Assembly (NCBI RefSeq): GCF_014773385.1
Contig: NZ_JACXAI010000043.1
Span: 1-48,896, forward strand
Length of the DNA: 48,896 nucleotides
Direction of reading: 5' to 3'
Source: Metabacillus arenae
Lineage (GTDB): Bacteria > Bacillota > Bacilli > Bacillales > Bacillaceae
Shown here: piece by piece, positions 33,311 to 40,733 of the stretch
Numbering within the stretch: position 1 is the first letter of the stretch
Layout: each line of letters starts with the position of its first letter
Translations under genes and position numbers: made by a program
Notes under the pieces: generated by a model
The model's database searches: none
What the model was told of the DNA's origin: nothing
The model's input: the letters and a program-made list of their open reading frames with translations, nothing else

Positions 33311-33331
33311 GGGCCAATTAGTTCACAAACA

Positions 33332-33517
33332 TTATTTCACATTTTTCAGGAAGTAAAGCCTCCTAGTCCTTTTATTAAAAAACGACCTCCATTTATCTAG
33401 GCCTGTTTCTTCTTTTACTTTACGAATTGGAGCTTCTTCAAGAGTTTCTCCTTCCACATAGGGTTGAATCAGTAATATACTGTTTTTGTATCTATAAAAA
33501 GAAAGGAAGAGTAGCAA
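33332..33517 (-). pseudogene. Nudix hydrolase fragment
   Basis: ILLIQPYVEGETLEEAPIRK followed by VKEETGLD retains most of the Nudix box (GETLEEA...VKEETG) but with RK for RE, and both flanks of the domain are missing. About 60 residues, abutting the divergent hydrolase gene. Not functional. Confidence 0.6.
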
Positions 33518-34080
33518 TGGGAAAACAAATATATATTATCCATGGATACGGAGCTTCTCCAGCCAATCATTGGTTCCCATGGTTAAAAGAAAAATTAATA
33601 GCAGATGATAATCAAGTTTCGGTGCTTCACATGCCAAATTCGTCTGACCCCAAGAAAGAAGAATGGTTGGAAACATTAGCAAATAAAATAAAGAATTTAG
33701 ATAACAACACTTATTTTGTAACACATAGCTTAGGGTCTATCACACTATTGAACTATCTAGACCAATTAGAACCTTTACCAAGCTTTGGAGGTTTCATTCT
33801 TGTTTCTGGCTTTTCTGAACCATTATCATCCTTACCTTCACTAAATCCTTTTACAGTTAAAAAAGTGGATTATAAAAAAATAGTTGCTGCAACTAATTCA
33901 AGTGCTGTTATTGCTGCAAAAGATGACTATATTGTCCCTTTTCAATTAAGTCAAAATGTATCAAAACAATTGGATACATCATTTTATCTGGTTGAAAAGG
34001 GTGGTCATTTTCTAGAAGATGACGGTTTCATTACTTTTCCACTGGTTTATGATATTTTAAATAAGATGAAAACAGTATAA
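33517..34080 (+). CDS. RBBP9/YdeN-type alpha/beta hydrolase
   Basis: 187 residues, the typical size of this family. IYIIHGYGASPANHWFPWLK, VTHSLGSITLLNYL with the nucleophile Ser in HSLG, AKDDYIVPFQLSQ with the Asp, and VEKGGHFLEDDGF with the His complete the catalytic triad. Serine esterase of unknown substrate, cytoplasmic. ATG at 33517 behind GAAAGGAAGAG; the 30-residue upstream extension is antisense to the Nudix fragment and is rejected. Followed by its own terminator. Confidence 0.85.
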   Translation: MGKQIYIIHGYGASPANHWFPWLKEKLIADDNQVSVLHMPNSSDPKKEEWLETLANKIKNLDNNTYFVTHSLGSITLLNYLDQLEPLPSFGGFILVSGFSEPLSSLPSLNPFTVKKVDYKKIVAATNSSAVIAAKDDYIVPFQLSQNVSKQLDTSFYLVEKGGHFLEDDGFITFPLVYDILNKMKTV

Positions 34081-34088
34081 ATAATGAT

Positions 34089-34118
34089 GGTGTCACCTTT
34101 TCGTGACACCTTAAATTT
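34089..34118 (+). terminator. Terminator of alpha/beta hydrolase gene
   Basis: GGTGTCAC / GTGACACC with CTTTTC loop, then TTAAATTTT. Confidence 0.8.
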
Positions 34119-34132
34119 TAAAAATGTCCCTA

Positions 34133-34201
34133 AACAATCTGGCCCTTAAATGTAAAAGAGCACTCCTTTTATTCAAGGATAGCGCTCGATTGCTTAATAA
34201 G
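34133..34201 (-). repeat. Dispersed terminator-repeat, copy N
   Basis: AATCTGGCCCTTAAATGTAA, GAGCACTCCTT ... AAGGATAGCGCTC, GATTGCTTAATAAGG. Confidence 0.65.
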
Positions 34202-34204
34202 GTT

Positions 34205-34508
34205 TTATGGATTATCTTTTTCTTTTCCTAGAGAAAATCCTTCAAATAAACGCCCACCGTAGGGCTCCAAAACCTTATCTACTAATTGAACAACCTTATT
34301 TTTCTCACCTGTTATATAAAAAACATTAAAGGCTTCTACGAACTCTTTGGTAAATTTCTCATCATATTGATTCAAAGCACGAATAATCCATTTCGAAGAA
34401 CCAATCCACTGACGATTAGTTCTTAAAACAAATTCGTGAACAAGATCGGCTAATGTGTTAGCTATAAATATTTCTTCATCTCGGTTATTACTTCCTAAAA
34501 AATCATCA
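34205..34508 (-). pseudogene. C-terminal gene fragment, unknown family
   Basis: An open frame without any start codon reads IDDFLGSNNRDEEIFIANTL, ADLVHEFVLRTNRQWIGSSK, WIIRALNQYDEKFTKEFVEA, FNVFYITGEKNKVVQLVDKV, LEPYGGRLFEGF to TAA 34205. The helical pattern is reminiscent of C-terminal domains of nucleotidyltransferase-type proteins, but I cannot name it. The 5' part is cut off exactly at a short repeat copy (34509). Confidence 0.5.
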
Positions 34509-34531
34509 ATTTGGCCCTATTCTTGAATAAG
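34509..34531 (-). repeat. Dispersed terminator-repeat, ends only (copy O)
   Basis: TTTGGCCCTATTCTTGAATAAGC: left end joined to right end with the hairpin core missing, as at 2700 and 7667. It marks the breakpoint of the truncated gene. Confidence 0.5.
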
Positions 34532-34579
34532 CAGCCTGCTCTCTCTTTAAAACAGTTACAATGTGATTCCCAGATTTAT

Positions 34580-34622
34580 AAAAATACGCCGATTGCCATA
34601 TGAGGCTTTCGACGTATTTTTA
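34580..34622 (-). terminator. Terminator of ComK-like gene
   Basis: AAAAATACG-C-CGA pairs with TCG-A-CGTATTTTT, one mismatch; A/T-rich flanks. Ends minus-strand transcription after 34635. Confidence 0.65.
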
Positions 34623-34634
34623 TTTCATTCTCTC

Positions 34635-35213
34635 TTAATGTTCTAGATTAGAATCTTCAGGTTGATAAATCGTTTCTTGTTCAGCAATTAAATGTTGTTT
34701 ATAGGTCTCTTTTAATCGTTCACTCCGTAGATCATATGTACAGATCAAGTGTCCAGCCTTTTCAATTTTTGTATTCAAGGTTTCCTTTGAGATTTCAAGC
34801 TTTACTTTTTTATAGTTTGATAGTACAGCGGTTGAGTTTTTCCCATCTGCTATAACATCGAAAATGTGCTTGTATGATAACCAAACGTTGTCAGGATTGT
34901 CCGCTGAAATAATCGGAATCATGCATAACTTGTCTACTTTACTGATTAAGACGGGAAGCATCTTTTTTCCTTTTAAAATATTTTGGGCTGACTCTAAGCA
35001 TCCAGACATCGTACAGCCATAATAATCACAGCTTTCCTCAATAATTTGCTTGGGACTTATTTTCACTTTTATGATTCGATAAATCTCGATGACAATGCTG
35101 TGCAGCTCTCCGTATTCCGAATAAATTGGGATAATGGCCATTGTCTCGCCCCATATTGTGTAAGTGGATTTTTCTTCATATAATGTGTCAATTAAATGTC
35201 CGATTTTTTTCAT
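34635..35213 (-). CDS. ComK-family competence transcription factor
   Basis: 192 residues, the same length as B. subtilis ComK. Family pattern lines up throughout: YTIWGETMAIIPIYSEYGEL, QIIEESCDYYGCTMSGCLES, LPVLISKVDKLCMIPIISAD, NPDNVWLSYKHIFDVIADGK, VKLEISKETLNTKIEKAGHL. ComK is a DNA-binding activator of DNA-uptake genes and an AT-rich minor-groove binder. Conservation looks low (CSG instead of AGR after the YYG/FFG motif), so it may be a ComK paralogue rather than the master regulator. Unusually, it lies downstream of two DGQHR genes in the same direction. GGAGC site seven or eight bases before ATG. Confidence 0.8.
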   Translation of the reverse strand: MKKIGHLIDTLYEEKSTYTIWGETMAIIPIYSEYGELHSIVIEIYRIIKVKISPKQIIEESCDYYGCTMSGCLESAQNILKGKKMLPVLISKVDKLCMIPIISADNPDNVWLSYKHIFDVIADGKNSTAVLSNYKKVKLEISKETLNTKIEKAGHLICTYDLRSERLKETYKQHLIAEQETIYQPEDSNLEH

Positions 35214-35245
35214 GTATATTGCTCCTTTGCCTTGTTTTTTGTTCT

Positions 35246-35273
35246 TTGTTTTTTCAAAGGAGTTCGATATACT
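35246..35273 (+). promoter_or_regulatory. Candidate promoter for plus-strand small RNA
   Basis: TTGTTT (35246-35251), 16-base spacer, TATACT (35268-35273), pointing away from the ComK-like gene. Confidence 0.4.
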
Positions 35274-35300
35274 ACTATGTAAGTTGGTATATCCAACTCC
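35259..35300. repeat. 14-base imperfect inverted repeat
   Basis: Arms 35259-35272 and 35287-35300 (GGAGTTCGATATAC / GTATATCCAACTCC) pair with a single mismatch. On the minus strand it would fold in the leader of the ComK-like gene; as DNA it could be an operator over the candidate promoter. Confidence 0.6.
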
Positions 35301-35360
35301 GGCGAATCCTTAAGCACTTAGCTTCCAGGTCTAATGCTTAAGGGTTCTCCTTTTTATTTT
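35280..35360 (+). ncRNA. Candidate small RNA, about 80 nt
   Basis: Between the candidate promoter and a strong intrinsic terminator: stem 35301-35316 with 35335-35350 (16 pairs including one wobble and one mismatch) and then TTTTTATTTT. A short GTTGG-TATAT-CCAAC hairpin sits at the 5' end. No plus-strand gene upstream explains a plus-strand terminator here. Transcription is inference. Confidence 0.4.
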
Positions 35361-35372
35361 CGCTTCAGTTCA

Positions 35373-36374
35373 TTACATCACCCCCTTAAAAGCAGCCTTT
35401 TCCAACCACTTTAAGATCTGCTTAATTGTTGCAGGTTCGTTCTTAAGAAAGTATAATTCGATACCGTTTCGATACGCGCCATTAAAGCTTTCCCACACGT
35501 GGCTGCTGGTGGACCAATCGATTTGTGACAATTGCTGCATTCGATTGACCATCTGATTCATCCGTTTTTCAAAAGTCTCATTAACCATGCCATCGTTTAC
35601 AAAGTAGGCAATACTCGAAATGACAGGAAAGCTTGCCAGCATTGTAATATGATAGTTTCCAGCCTCTTTAGGTGTCTGCCACTTAAATAATTCATAGAAC
35701 CAATTATTTAGTAGTTCTGTATATTCCTCCTCCATCAGCAGACTTTCCTTATCACTTACTTTTATTGATGCAAATTGATCACCTTTCATAAAAATCTTTA
35801 CGACCTGTCTTAGTTGTGACAGCGATAAAAACTTCTTATTAGTAGGTCTAATAATAGCTCGCTTCTCCGTTTCAATTCCCGCTTGTCTTAACATTTCATT
35901 CGTTTCGATTAATCGATTTGTAATTTGATTGTCTAAGTTGCGTGAATCGTATTCGATCAGCTTGGAAAGAGCAACCTTCTTCCCGCGTGTATTAAAATCT
36001 ATATAAAGCTGATCACACTCACTTTCTGATAAACCTTGAAACACTTGAATTCCAATTGATGAATTTTCCAAATAAACCGCAAGCTTTGTTTGATTTTCTT
36101 CATAATGACTGCTTTGTGTTTTCAATGAGTTATAGAGGGAATGGATGGCATAAACTCTTGTGGAGCCATCAATCATCTGAAGCTTGCCGTCAACTGATTT
36201 GTTTGCTACAAGCATTGGCAGGAAGGCTTGCTTTGTTTCCATTCCGCTAATAATATATCTCTTTAACGCTTGTACATGTTCTTTCTTAACAGCTCTAATT
36301 ATAATTTGATCCTTTGCGAATTGTTTTGCTAGAAATGATAGACTCATATATTCAATCGTAGATTCAGCGGCCAA
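35373..36374 (-). CDS. DGQHR/DndB-like protein, degenerate motif
   Basis: 333 residues. The DGQHR position reads MIDGSTRVYAIHSL and the second family motif reads YIDFNTRGKKVALSKLIEYD (compare LFTDLNTERKNAHRGLIMKY in the neighbour). These are the hallmarks of the DndB/DGQHR ParB-nuclease-like superfamily, but Gln-His are replaced by Ser-Thr. DndB proper regulates DNA phosphorothioation; no dndA, C, D or E genes are in this window. Starts inside the end of the upstream paralogue (11-bp overlap), so the pair is cotranslated. Confidence 0.75.
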   Translation of the reverse strand: MAAESTIEYMSLSFLAKQFAKDQIIIRAVKKEHVQALKRYIISGMETKQAFLPMLVANKSVDGKLQMIDGSTRVYAIHSLYNSLKTQSSHYEENQTKLAVYLENSSIGIQVFQGLSESECDQLYIDFNTRGKKVALSKLIEYDSRNLDNQITNRLIETNEMLRQAGIETEKRAIIRPTNKKFLSLSQLRQVVKIFMKGDQFASIKVSDKESLLMEEEYTELLNNWFYELFKWQTPKEAGNYHITMLASFPVISSIAYFVNDGMVNETFEKRMNQMVNRMQQLSQIDWSTSSHVWESFNGAYRNGIELYFLKNEPATIKQILKWLEKAAFKGVM

Positions 36375-37470
36375 TACTATTCAGCTCCCCGTATGCGATA
36401 TTATTGATAAATAGGTTGGTCAATTTTAAAATAGATTGTTGACTAGCGTGATTTCTTATTCGCTTTTGTTTAGGATCATAGAACTCACAAAATTGAAGAT
36501 CCTTATGCTTCCAGGATGTTTTATTCTTTAACTTCTTCAATTCATCTATTGCTTGGAAATAGCTGCAACGTTGATTGGAAACAAGTTGAAAGACAGTGTA
36601 AGCTAATGCCACCTGAATCCCTGACAACCCACAAACATAGCGATTTCGATCCCCTGCCCCATTCGGAAAAATATCGCACCATGTTTTAAAAAATTTAAAG
36701 GCAATCGGCTCCACTTCTTCCCTCTGGCAATATTTTAATTTTGGTTCGCCTTCTTTATAGGTTAAAATCCCTTCAAATAACGCCACTAAGCAGCGTCTCA
36801 TCATAACAAACGAAGTTATGGACGTATTATTTACAGTTAAACGAGTTAAAGCTGGTTCAATATCAAGGTGGTGAGCAAGCTTGCCTGCAATCGCCCTTAC
36901 AAGCAATACATATTCATCTCGCTGTTCATACTTCATAATGAGGCCTCTATGTGCATTTTTGCGTTCTGTATTCAAATCAGTGAACAATTGCCTTTCCTCT
37001 TGAGTCGTTAAGTTTAAGTAGATTTGCATGGTGATAGGGTATTTTTCAAGCTTCTCAATTGCGAGGTTAATGTTGTCTATTTCGTGATGCCTATTCATCG
37101 GCGACTCTTCAAAAGCTTCCCTTTTGATGTATAAGTTTGTAAGAGCACTCTTCAGTCCAGCCGAGCGGTGCTGACCATCAATGATAGCCAGTTTCTCTCC
37201 CGGTTTAACTGCCCAAAAATCTCCATCTCTTTCTAAGTTTCCTCTTGCCGAATAAACAAATGGCGAAAAATGAAAGGTGCTAGTTTGGACGGTATTTAAT
37301 ATGAATTCTTTTATTACATTCCTTCTTCTCGGATCTAACTCTCTTTGAACATATGGATCTACTTCAAAAATACTTTGCAAATATTTAAATGGCATTTTCG
37401 TCACTAGCATTTCATGTCCGAATTGCTCAAAGTAATGACCCTTCAATCTAGTTCTTAACTCTTCATTCAT
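36364..37470 (-). CDS. DGQHR-domain (DndB-like) protein
   Basis: 368 residues. VKPGEKLAIIDGQHRSAGLK holds the intact DGQHR motif near residue 100, followed by QEERQLFTDLNTERKNAHRG, the Asn-Thr motif of the DndB family. The N terminus (LVTKMPFKYLQSIFEVDP, VQRELDPRRRNVIKEFIL) also matches DndB. The family binds DNA or nucleotides and acts as a transcriptional regulator in the Dnd system; stand-alone copies are undescribed as far as I know. GGGAGATGAT site before ATG. First gene of an overlapping pair, with a ComK-like gene downstream. Confidence 0.82.
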   Translation of the reverse strand: MNEELRTRLKGHYFEQFGHEMLVTKMPFKYLQSIFEVDPYVQRELDPRRRNVIKEFILNTVQTSTFHFSPFVYSARGNLERDGDFWAVKPGEKLAIIDGQHRSAGLKSALTNLYIKREAFEESPMNRHHEIDNINLAIEKLEKYPITMQIYLNLTTQEERQLFTDLNTERKNAHRGLIMKYEQRDEYVLLVRAIAGKLAHHLDIEPALTRLTVNNTSITSFVMMRRCLVALFEGILTYKEGEPKLKYCQREEVEPIAFKFFKTWCDIFPNGAGDRNRYVCGLSGIQVALAYTVFQLVSNQRCSYFQAIDELKKLKNKTSWKHKDLQFCEFYDPKQKRIRNHASQQSILKLTNLFINNIAYGELNSIGR

Positions 37471-37948
37471 GTTCTATCATCTCCCAATAACTAGTATAAT
37501 CTACCTAAAATGGAATGTACTGATTTTTATGTAAATTTTTTATTAATTTTTTATGAAAAAGGTCTCAGATATATTGAACTAGACAATTTAACTATAAAAA
37601 ATCAATTTTTGGATTACATGTTCAGAAGAGTAAATTGAGTATTTCCAAACTCTTGACTAGAAAGTGATTTTGTGATATTAGTTCTATAGATTATCAAACG
37701 AAAAAGAAGATATATTCCTACCATGTGAGAATCTACCTTCTTATTTTGCAAGCTTTCTATCCTGTTTCACCTGCAAATAGTTAACTAAATAGATTTTAAG
37801 AGGATTCTTGATGCTTTAAACATATAGTTACTATCCAATTGAATCCTTTAAAGATCATTTTCATATGGCTGCTGTATCGTGTCATAGGTAATTTGAGACA
37901 CAACTTGTGACTATGTAATTAAAATAAAGTGACGAGAGGAATGAAAAA
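37471..37948. other. Intergenic, promoter region of DGQHR pair
   Basis: Very AT-rich, with A/T tracts at 37540-37560 as expected for a promoter of the minus-strand pair. I see no gene, repeat or clear operator. Confidence 0.4.
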
Positions 37949-38233
37949 ATGAAATATTTTGCAGTTTTTTTGCCGATGTTGAGTATAGAGAAAAGTCAAG
38001 AATACCGTTCACAGCATCTAGCTTTTCTAGAAAAAAAACGCATTGAGGGCAAAATCTTTGCCAATGGGAGATTTGTCGATGGGGCTGGTGGGTTAGTGAT
38101 CTATATGGCTCAAACGGAAGAGGAAGTTAAAGAAATTGTTCTAGAGGATCCGTATGTTATTCAAAAGGCTAGAGGATTTGAGATACATGAGTGGGATATG
38201 GTGACTGACGCCGTTTTGAAAACGCAAAAGTAA
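37949..38233 (+). CDS. YciI-family protein
   Basis: 94 residues. FAVFLPMLSIEKSQEYRSQH, LAFLEKKRIEGKIFANGRFV, DGAGGLVIYMAQTEEEVKEI, VLEDPYVIQKARGFEIHEWD match the YciI/YCII ferredoxin-like fold, a small dimeric enzyme family with a conserved His-Asp pair (QHLAFL and EDPY). Function of most members is unknown. GAGAGGAATG site before ATG. Monocistronic. Confidence 0.88.
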   Translation: MKYFAVFLPMLSIEKSQEYRSQHLAFLEKKRIEGKIFANGRFVDGAGGLVIYMAQTEEEVKEIVLEDPYVIQKARGFEIHEWDMVTDAVLKTQK

Positions 38234-38293
38234 TCGTTTCTATTTTGTTAGAGCATAGTACTTATATCAGAAGTTTGTTAACGTTAGAATACA

Positions 38294-38319
38294 ATGAGCT
38301 AAGGAATTCCTTAGCTCAT
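38294..38319. terminator. 26-bp perfect palindrome after YciI gene
   Basis: ATGAGCTAAGGAA followed directly by its reverse complement. No spacer and no T-run, so it is either an unusual terminator or a protein-binding site. Confidence 0.5.
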
Positions 38320-38551
38320 ATGGCAACATAGTATTCCATTTGTCCTTCTAGTTCTTTTATTTCTTTGTTCGTTATTAAAATTCATGGAGTTATTTTCATG
38401 AAAAACTAGAACGAAATGAATTATCATCTTTTGGTCTAACCTGGTTGGTTAGTCCCTTATTTATGTCCTGATTGGTTCCAAATATGAAATATCATCCTCA
38501 TAATAAAATAAAGGCATTTATAGATTGAAAATTGCACTTATTAGTTGAATT

Positions 38552-38719
38552 TCAATCTGTTCCTGATCCATTAGAATTCATGCCATTTTGCTTTATAACT
38601 TCCCCTAACTGCTCAGCTTGTTCACTTTCATCTGGTGTAGCCATCCCAGACTTTTTTTCAAAATAAACAGCTATACCTCCAATAATAACAACAGGTATTA
38701 ATATATATAACCAAATCAT
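38552..38719 (-). CDS. Small single-pass membrane protein
   Basis: 55 residues: one N-terminal transmembrane helix (MIWLYILIPVVIIGGIAVYF) then a short charged tail (EKKSGMATPDESEQAEQLGE, ending NSNGSGTD). ATG behind GGGGTG at five-base spacing, clean stop. Type of small envelope or sporulation-related protein common in Bacillus; function unknown. No neighbour shares its direction closely. Confidence 0.65.
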   Translation of the reverse strand: MIWLYILIPVVIIGGIAVYFEKKSGMATPDESEQAEQLGEVIKQNGMNSNGSGTD

Positions 38720-39216
38720 ACCAACACCCCATCATTTAAATATGGTTTATTATCATCCTATTATCCATTTGGCTTTTTTTACAATTTTTTAACCAAACTG
38801 CTCAGTTAACTTAGGGGAGCCTGATTAATTAAAATGTCCCTATGTATAAAGAAAGAGCGTAATTCTGCTTATAATTAAATAACACAATCGTTTCGATTAG
38901 CGAGTTTAAATTGAAGTTGAGAGTAACTTACTTACACTTCTATTAATGGCTTTCTCCTCTTTTGAGGCCTTCTCACTGTCCTGTTTACCTTTTCTTCTTA
39001 GAATTCTTTTCATACTCCTGATTTTCATAGTCCAGATAATCGTTTTTTCCTGACTCTACTTCAAACTGAAAGACAAGAGCAAAGATTCATCTAAATTAAT
39101 AGGCGGTTTTTTTCGCAGCTGGTGAATCGACGGACTCTCGACTCAGTCAAAATACATATAAATCCATTATATGTAAATAGTATGAATAAGGCTGTACAAT
39201 ATAGGAGGTACTTTTT
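38720..39216. other. Non-coding gap with decayed repeat and remnants
   Basis: 38826-38884 is a strongly diverged copy of the dispersed repeat (TGTCCCTATGTATAAAGAAA, AGAGCGTAATTCTG). At 38990-39080 the minus strand has a short frame YLDYENQEYEKNSKKKR then stop, perhaps the tail of a lost gene. Nothing else is supported. Confidence 0.35.
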
Positions 39217-40239
39217 ATGGAGGAACAGGGAAAACAGAAAAGACTTACCTCAGGTGAAATTTCTCAGCTTTGGTCTCAGTATCTGAATGATACTGCAAGC
39301 ATCTGTATGTTGACTTATTTCCAAGAGAAAGCTGAAGATGTTGAAATTAAGCCTATAATTGAGCATTCTTTGCAATTATCAAAAGCTCATATACAAAAAA
39401 TCACTGCCATTCTTAATGAGGAAAAGAACACAGTGCCTCATGGCTTTACGACAGAGGAGGATGTTGATTTAACATCACCTAGGCTGTATTCTGACAGCTA
39501 TGTATTAAATTTTATACATCAAATGGCTGTTATTGGTCTTACTTCATATTCAACTAGTTTATCTTTATCTGCAAGGTCTGATATTACAACCTACTATAAA
39601 GAATGCTTGAATGAGACCATTCAATTATTTGAAATGACAAAGGATTTACTCCTCTCAAAAGGACTTTACATAAGGTCTCCTTATTTTCCTAGCCTAGAGC
39701 ATGTAGACTTTATAAAAAAGCAAAGTTTCATTTTTGATTTCTTTGGTGAAAAAAGACCTTTAATAGCATTAGAAGCAGCTAATCTATATGCCAACATTCA
39801 AAGAAATGCTTTAGGTTCAGCTACACTAGTGGGATTTAGTCAAGTAGCAAAGTCAAAGGATGTAACACAATTCCTTCTAAGAGGAATAGACATTGCAAAA
39901 AAGCATATTAAATTATTTGCAAATAAATTAGAGGATAGTGACCTTCCTGTTCCTATTTCATGGAATGCAGATGTGACAAAAAGTACAACGTATACATTTT
40001 CTGAAAAACTCATGATGTTTTATACATTTTCTTTGATTACTTTGAGTGTTGGGTATTATGGTATTGGTGTTGCTGCAAGTCCTAGAATTGATATTGGCAT
40101 CCTTTATAACAGACTATCATTAGAAATTCAGAAATATGCTGAGGATGGCGCTAACATTATGATAAAAAACGGGTGGTTAGAACAACCTCCTTTGGCTCCT
40201 GATAGAAGGAAGTTAGCTAAGCAAAATATGCAAAATTAA
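39217..40239 (+). CDS. DUF3231-family protein
   Basis: 340 residues made of two similar halves, each a ferritin-like helical bundle: LTSGEISQLWSQYLNDTASI, CMLTYFQEKAEDVEIKPIIE and then ANLYANIQRNALGSATLVGF, GIDIAKKHIKLFANKLEDSD. This is the DUF3231 family, widespread in spore-forming Bacillus and often expressed late, with unknown biochemical role. GGAGGT site eight bases before ATG. Monocistronic. Confidence 0.88.
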   Translation: MEEQGKQKRLTSGEISQLWSQYLNDTASICMLTYFQEKAEDVEIKPIIEHSLQLSKAHIQKITAILNEEKNTVPHGFTTEEDVDLTSPRLYSDSYVLNFIHQMAVIGLTSYSTSLSLSARSDITTYYKECLNETIQLFEMTKDLLLSKGLYIRSPYFPSLEHVDFIKKQSFIFDFFGEKRPLIALEAANLYANIQRNALGSATLVGFSQVAKSKDVTQFLLRGIDIAKKHIKLFANKLEDSDLPVPISWNADVTKSTTYTFSEKLMMFYTFSLITLSVGYYGIGVAASPRIDIGILYNRLSLEIQKYAEDGANIMIKNGWLEQPPLAPDRRKLAKQNMQN

Positions 40240-40446
40240 ACTAAAAAGAGAGATTTAAAAGAAAGAATGTTGGCTATGAAGGAAAACAATACGTTTAAAG
40301 AATGGAATGAGGATTAATCCTATGTTCTTCTATTTTCATTTAACATAATCTGGTCAAGTTTTGAAATGTTTACCTGGATAATGATTGTTGACAGAAAGCG
40401 TTTTATTTCGTAAGCAATAGTCAAATAAGGAACTGATTCGATCAGG

Positions 40447-40515
40447 AATGACCTAGAGTAAGATAGTCGATCTGCTTTCCAAGCATATCCCTGTCTTTTC
40501 TAGGTCATTTTTTTG
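40447..40515 (+). terminator. Leader terminator before GH1 fragment
   Basis: AATGACCTAGA / TCTAGGTCATT (40447-40457, 40499-40509), 41-base loop, then T6. It lies upstream, not downstream, of the GH1 fragment, so it may be a transcription attenuator of the kind that precedes bgl/lic operons, although no clear RAT box is visible. Confidence 0.55.
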
Positions 40516-40571
40516 TTTATAAACTGTTTGAATAACAACAATCTTACTTACTAAACAGGGAGGATTCTATT

Positions 40572-40733
40572 GTGGAATATAAAAACAACATATCATTTGC
40601 CCCTGGATTCCTATGGGGTGCTGCCACCTCATCGTTCCAAGTGGAAGGAACTGCCCAAACCTTCGGCGAAGGGCTTTCCGTCATTGACGTCATGAAAAAG
40701 AACCCTGCCATTACTGTTGAATCATTTTATTAA
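40572..40733 (+). pseudogene. GH1 (6-phospho-)beta-glucosidase N-terminal fragment
   Basis: GTG behind GGGAGG opens EYKNNISFAPGFLWGAATSS, FQVEGTAQTFGEGLSVID and stops after 53 residues. FLWGAATSSFQVEG is the start signature of glycoside hydrolase family 1. The catalytic NEP and ENG motifs are absent: more than 400 residues are missing, replaced by the convergent Nramp-like gene's end. Confidence 0.8.

Noticed and set aside
34635-35372. ComK box (paired AAAA-N5-TTTT) before the ComK-like gene
   Set aside because: I searched the leader and the DGQHR promoter region by eye and found no properly spaced pair.
35373-37470. Complete Dnd phosphorothioation system
   Set aside because: Only DndB-like genes are present; dndA, C, D, E and restriction genes are absent within 34-42 kb.
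40267-40317. 16-residue frame LAMKENNTFKEWNED after the DUF3231 gene
   Set aside because: Too short, no clear ribosome site; may be a tail of a lost gene but cannot be supported.
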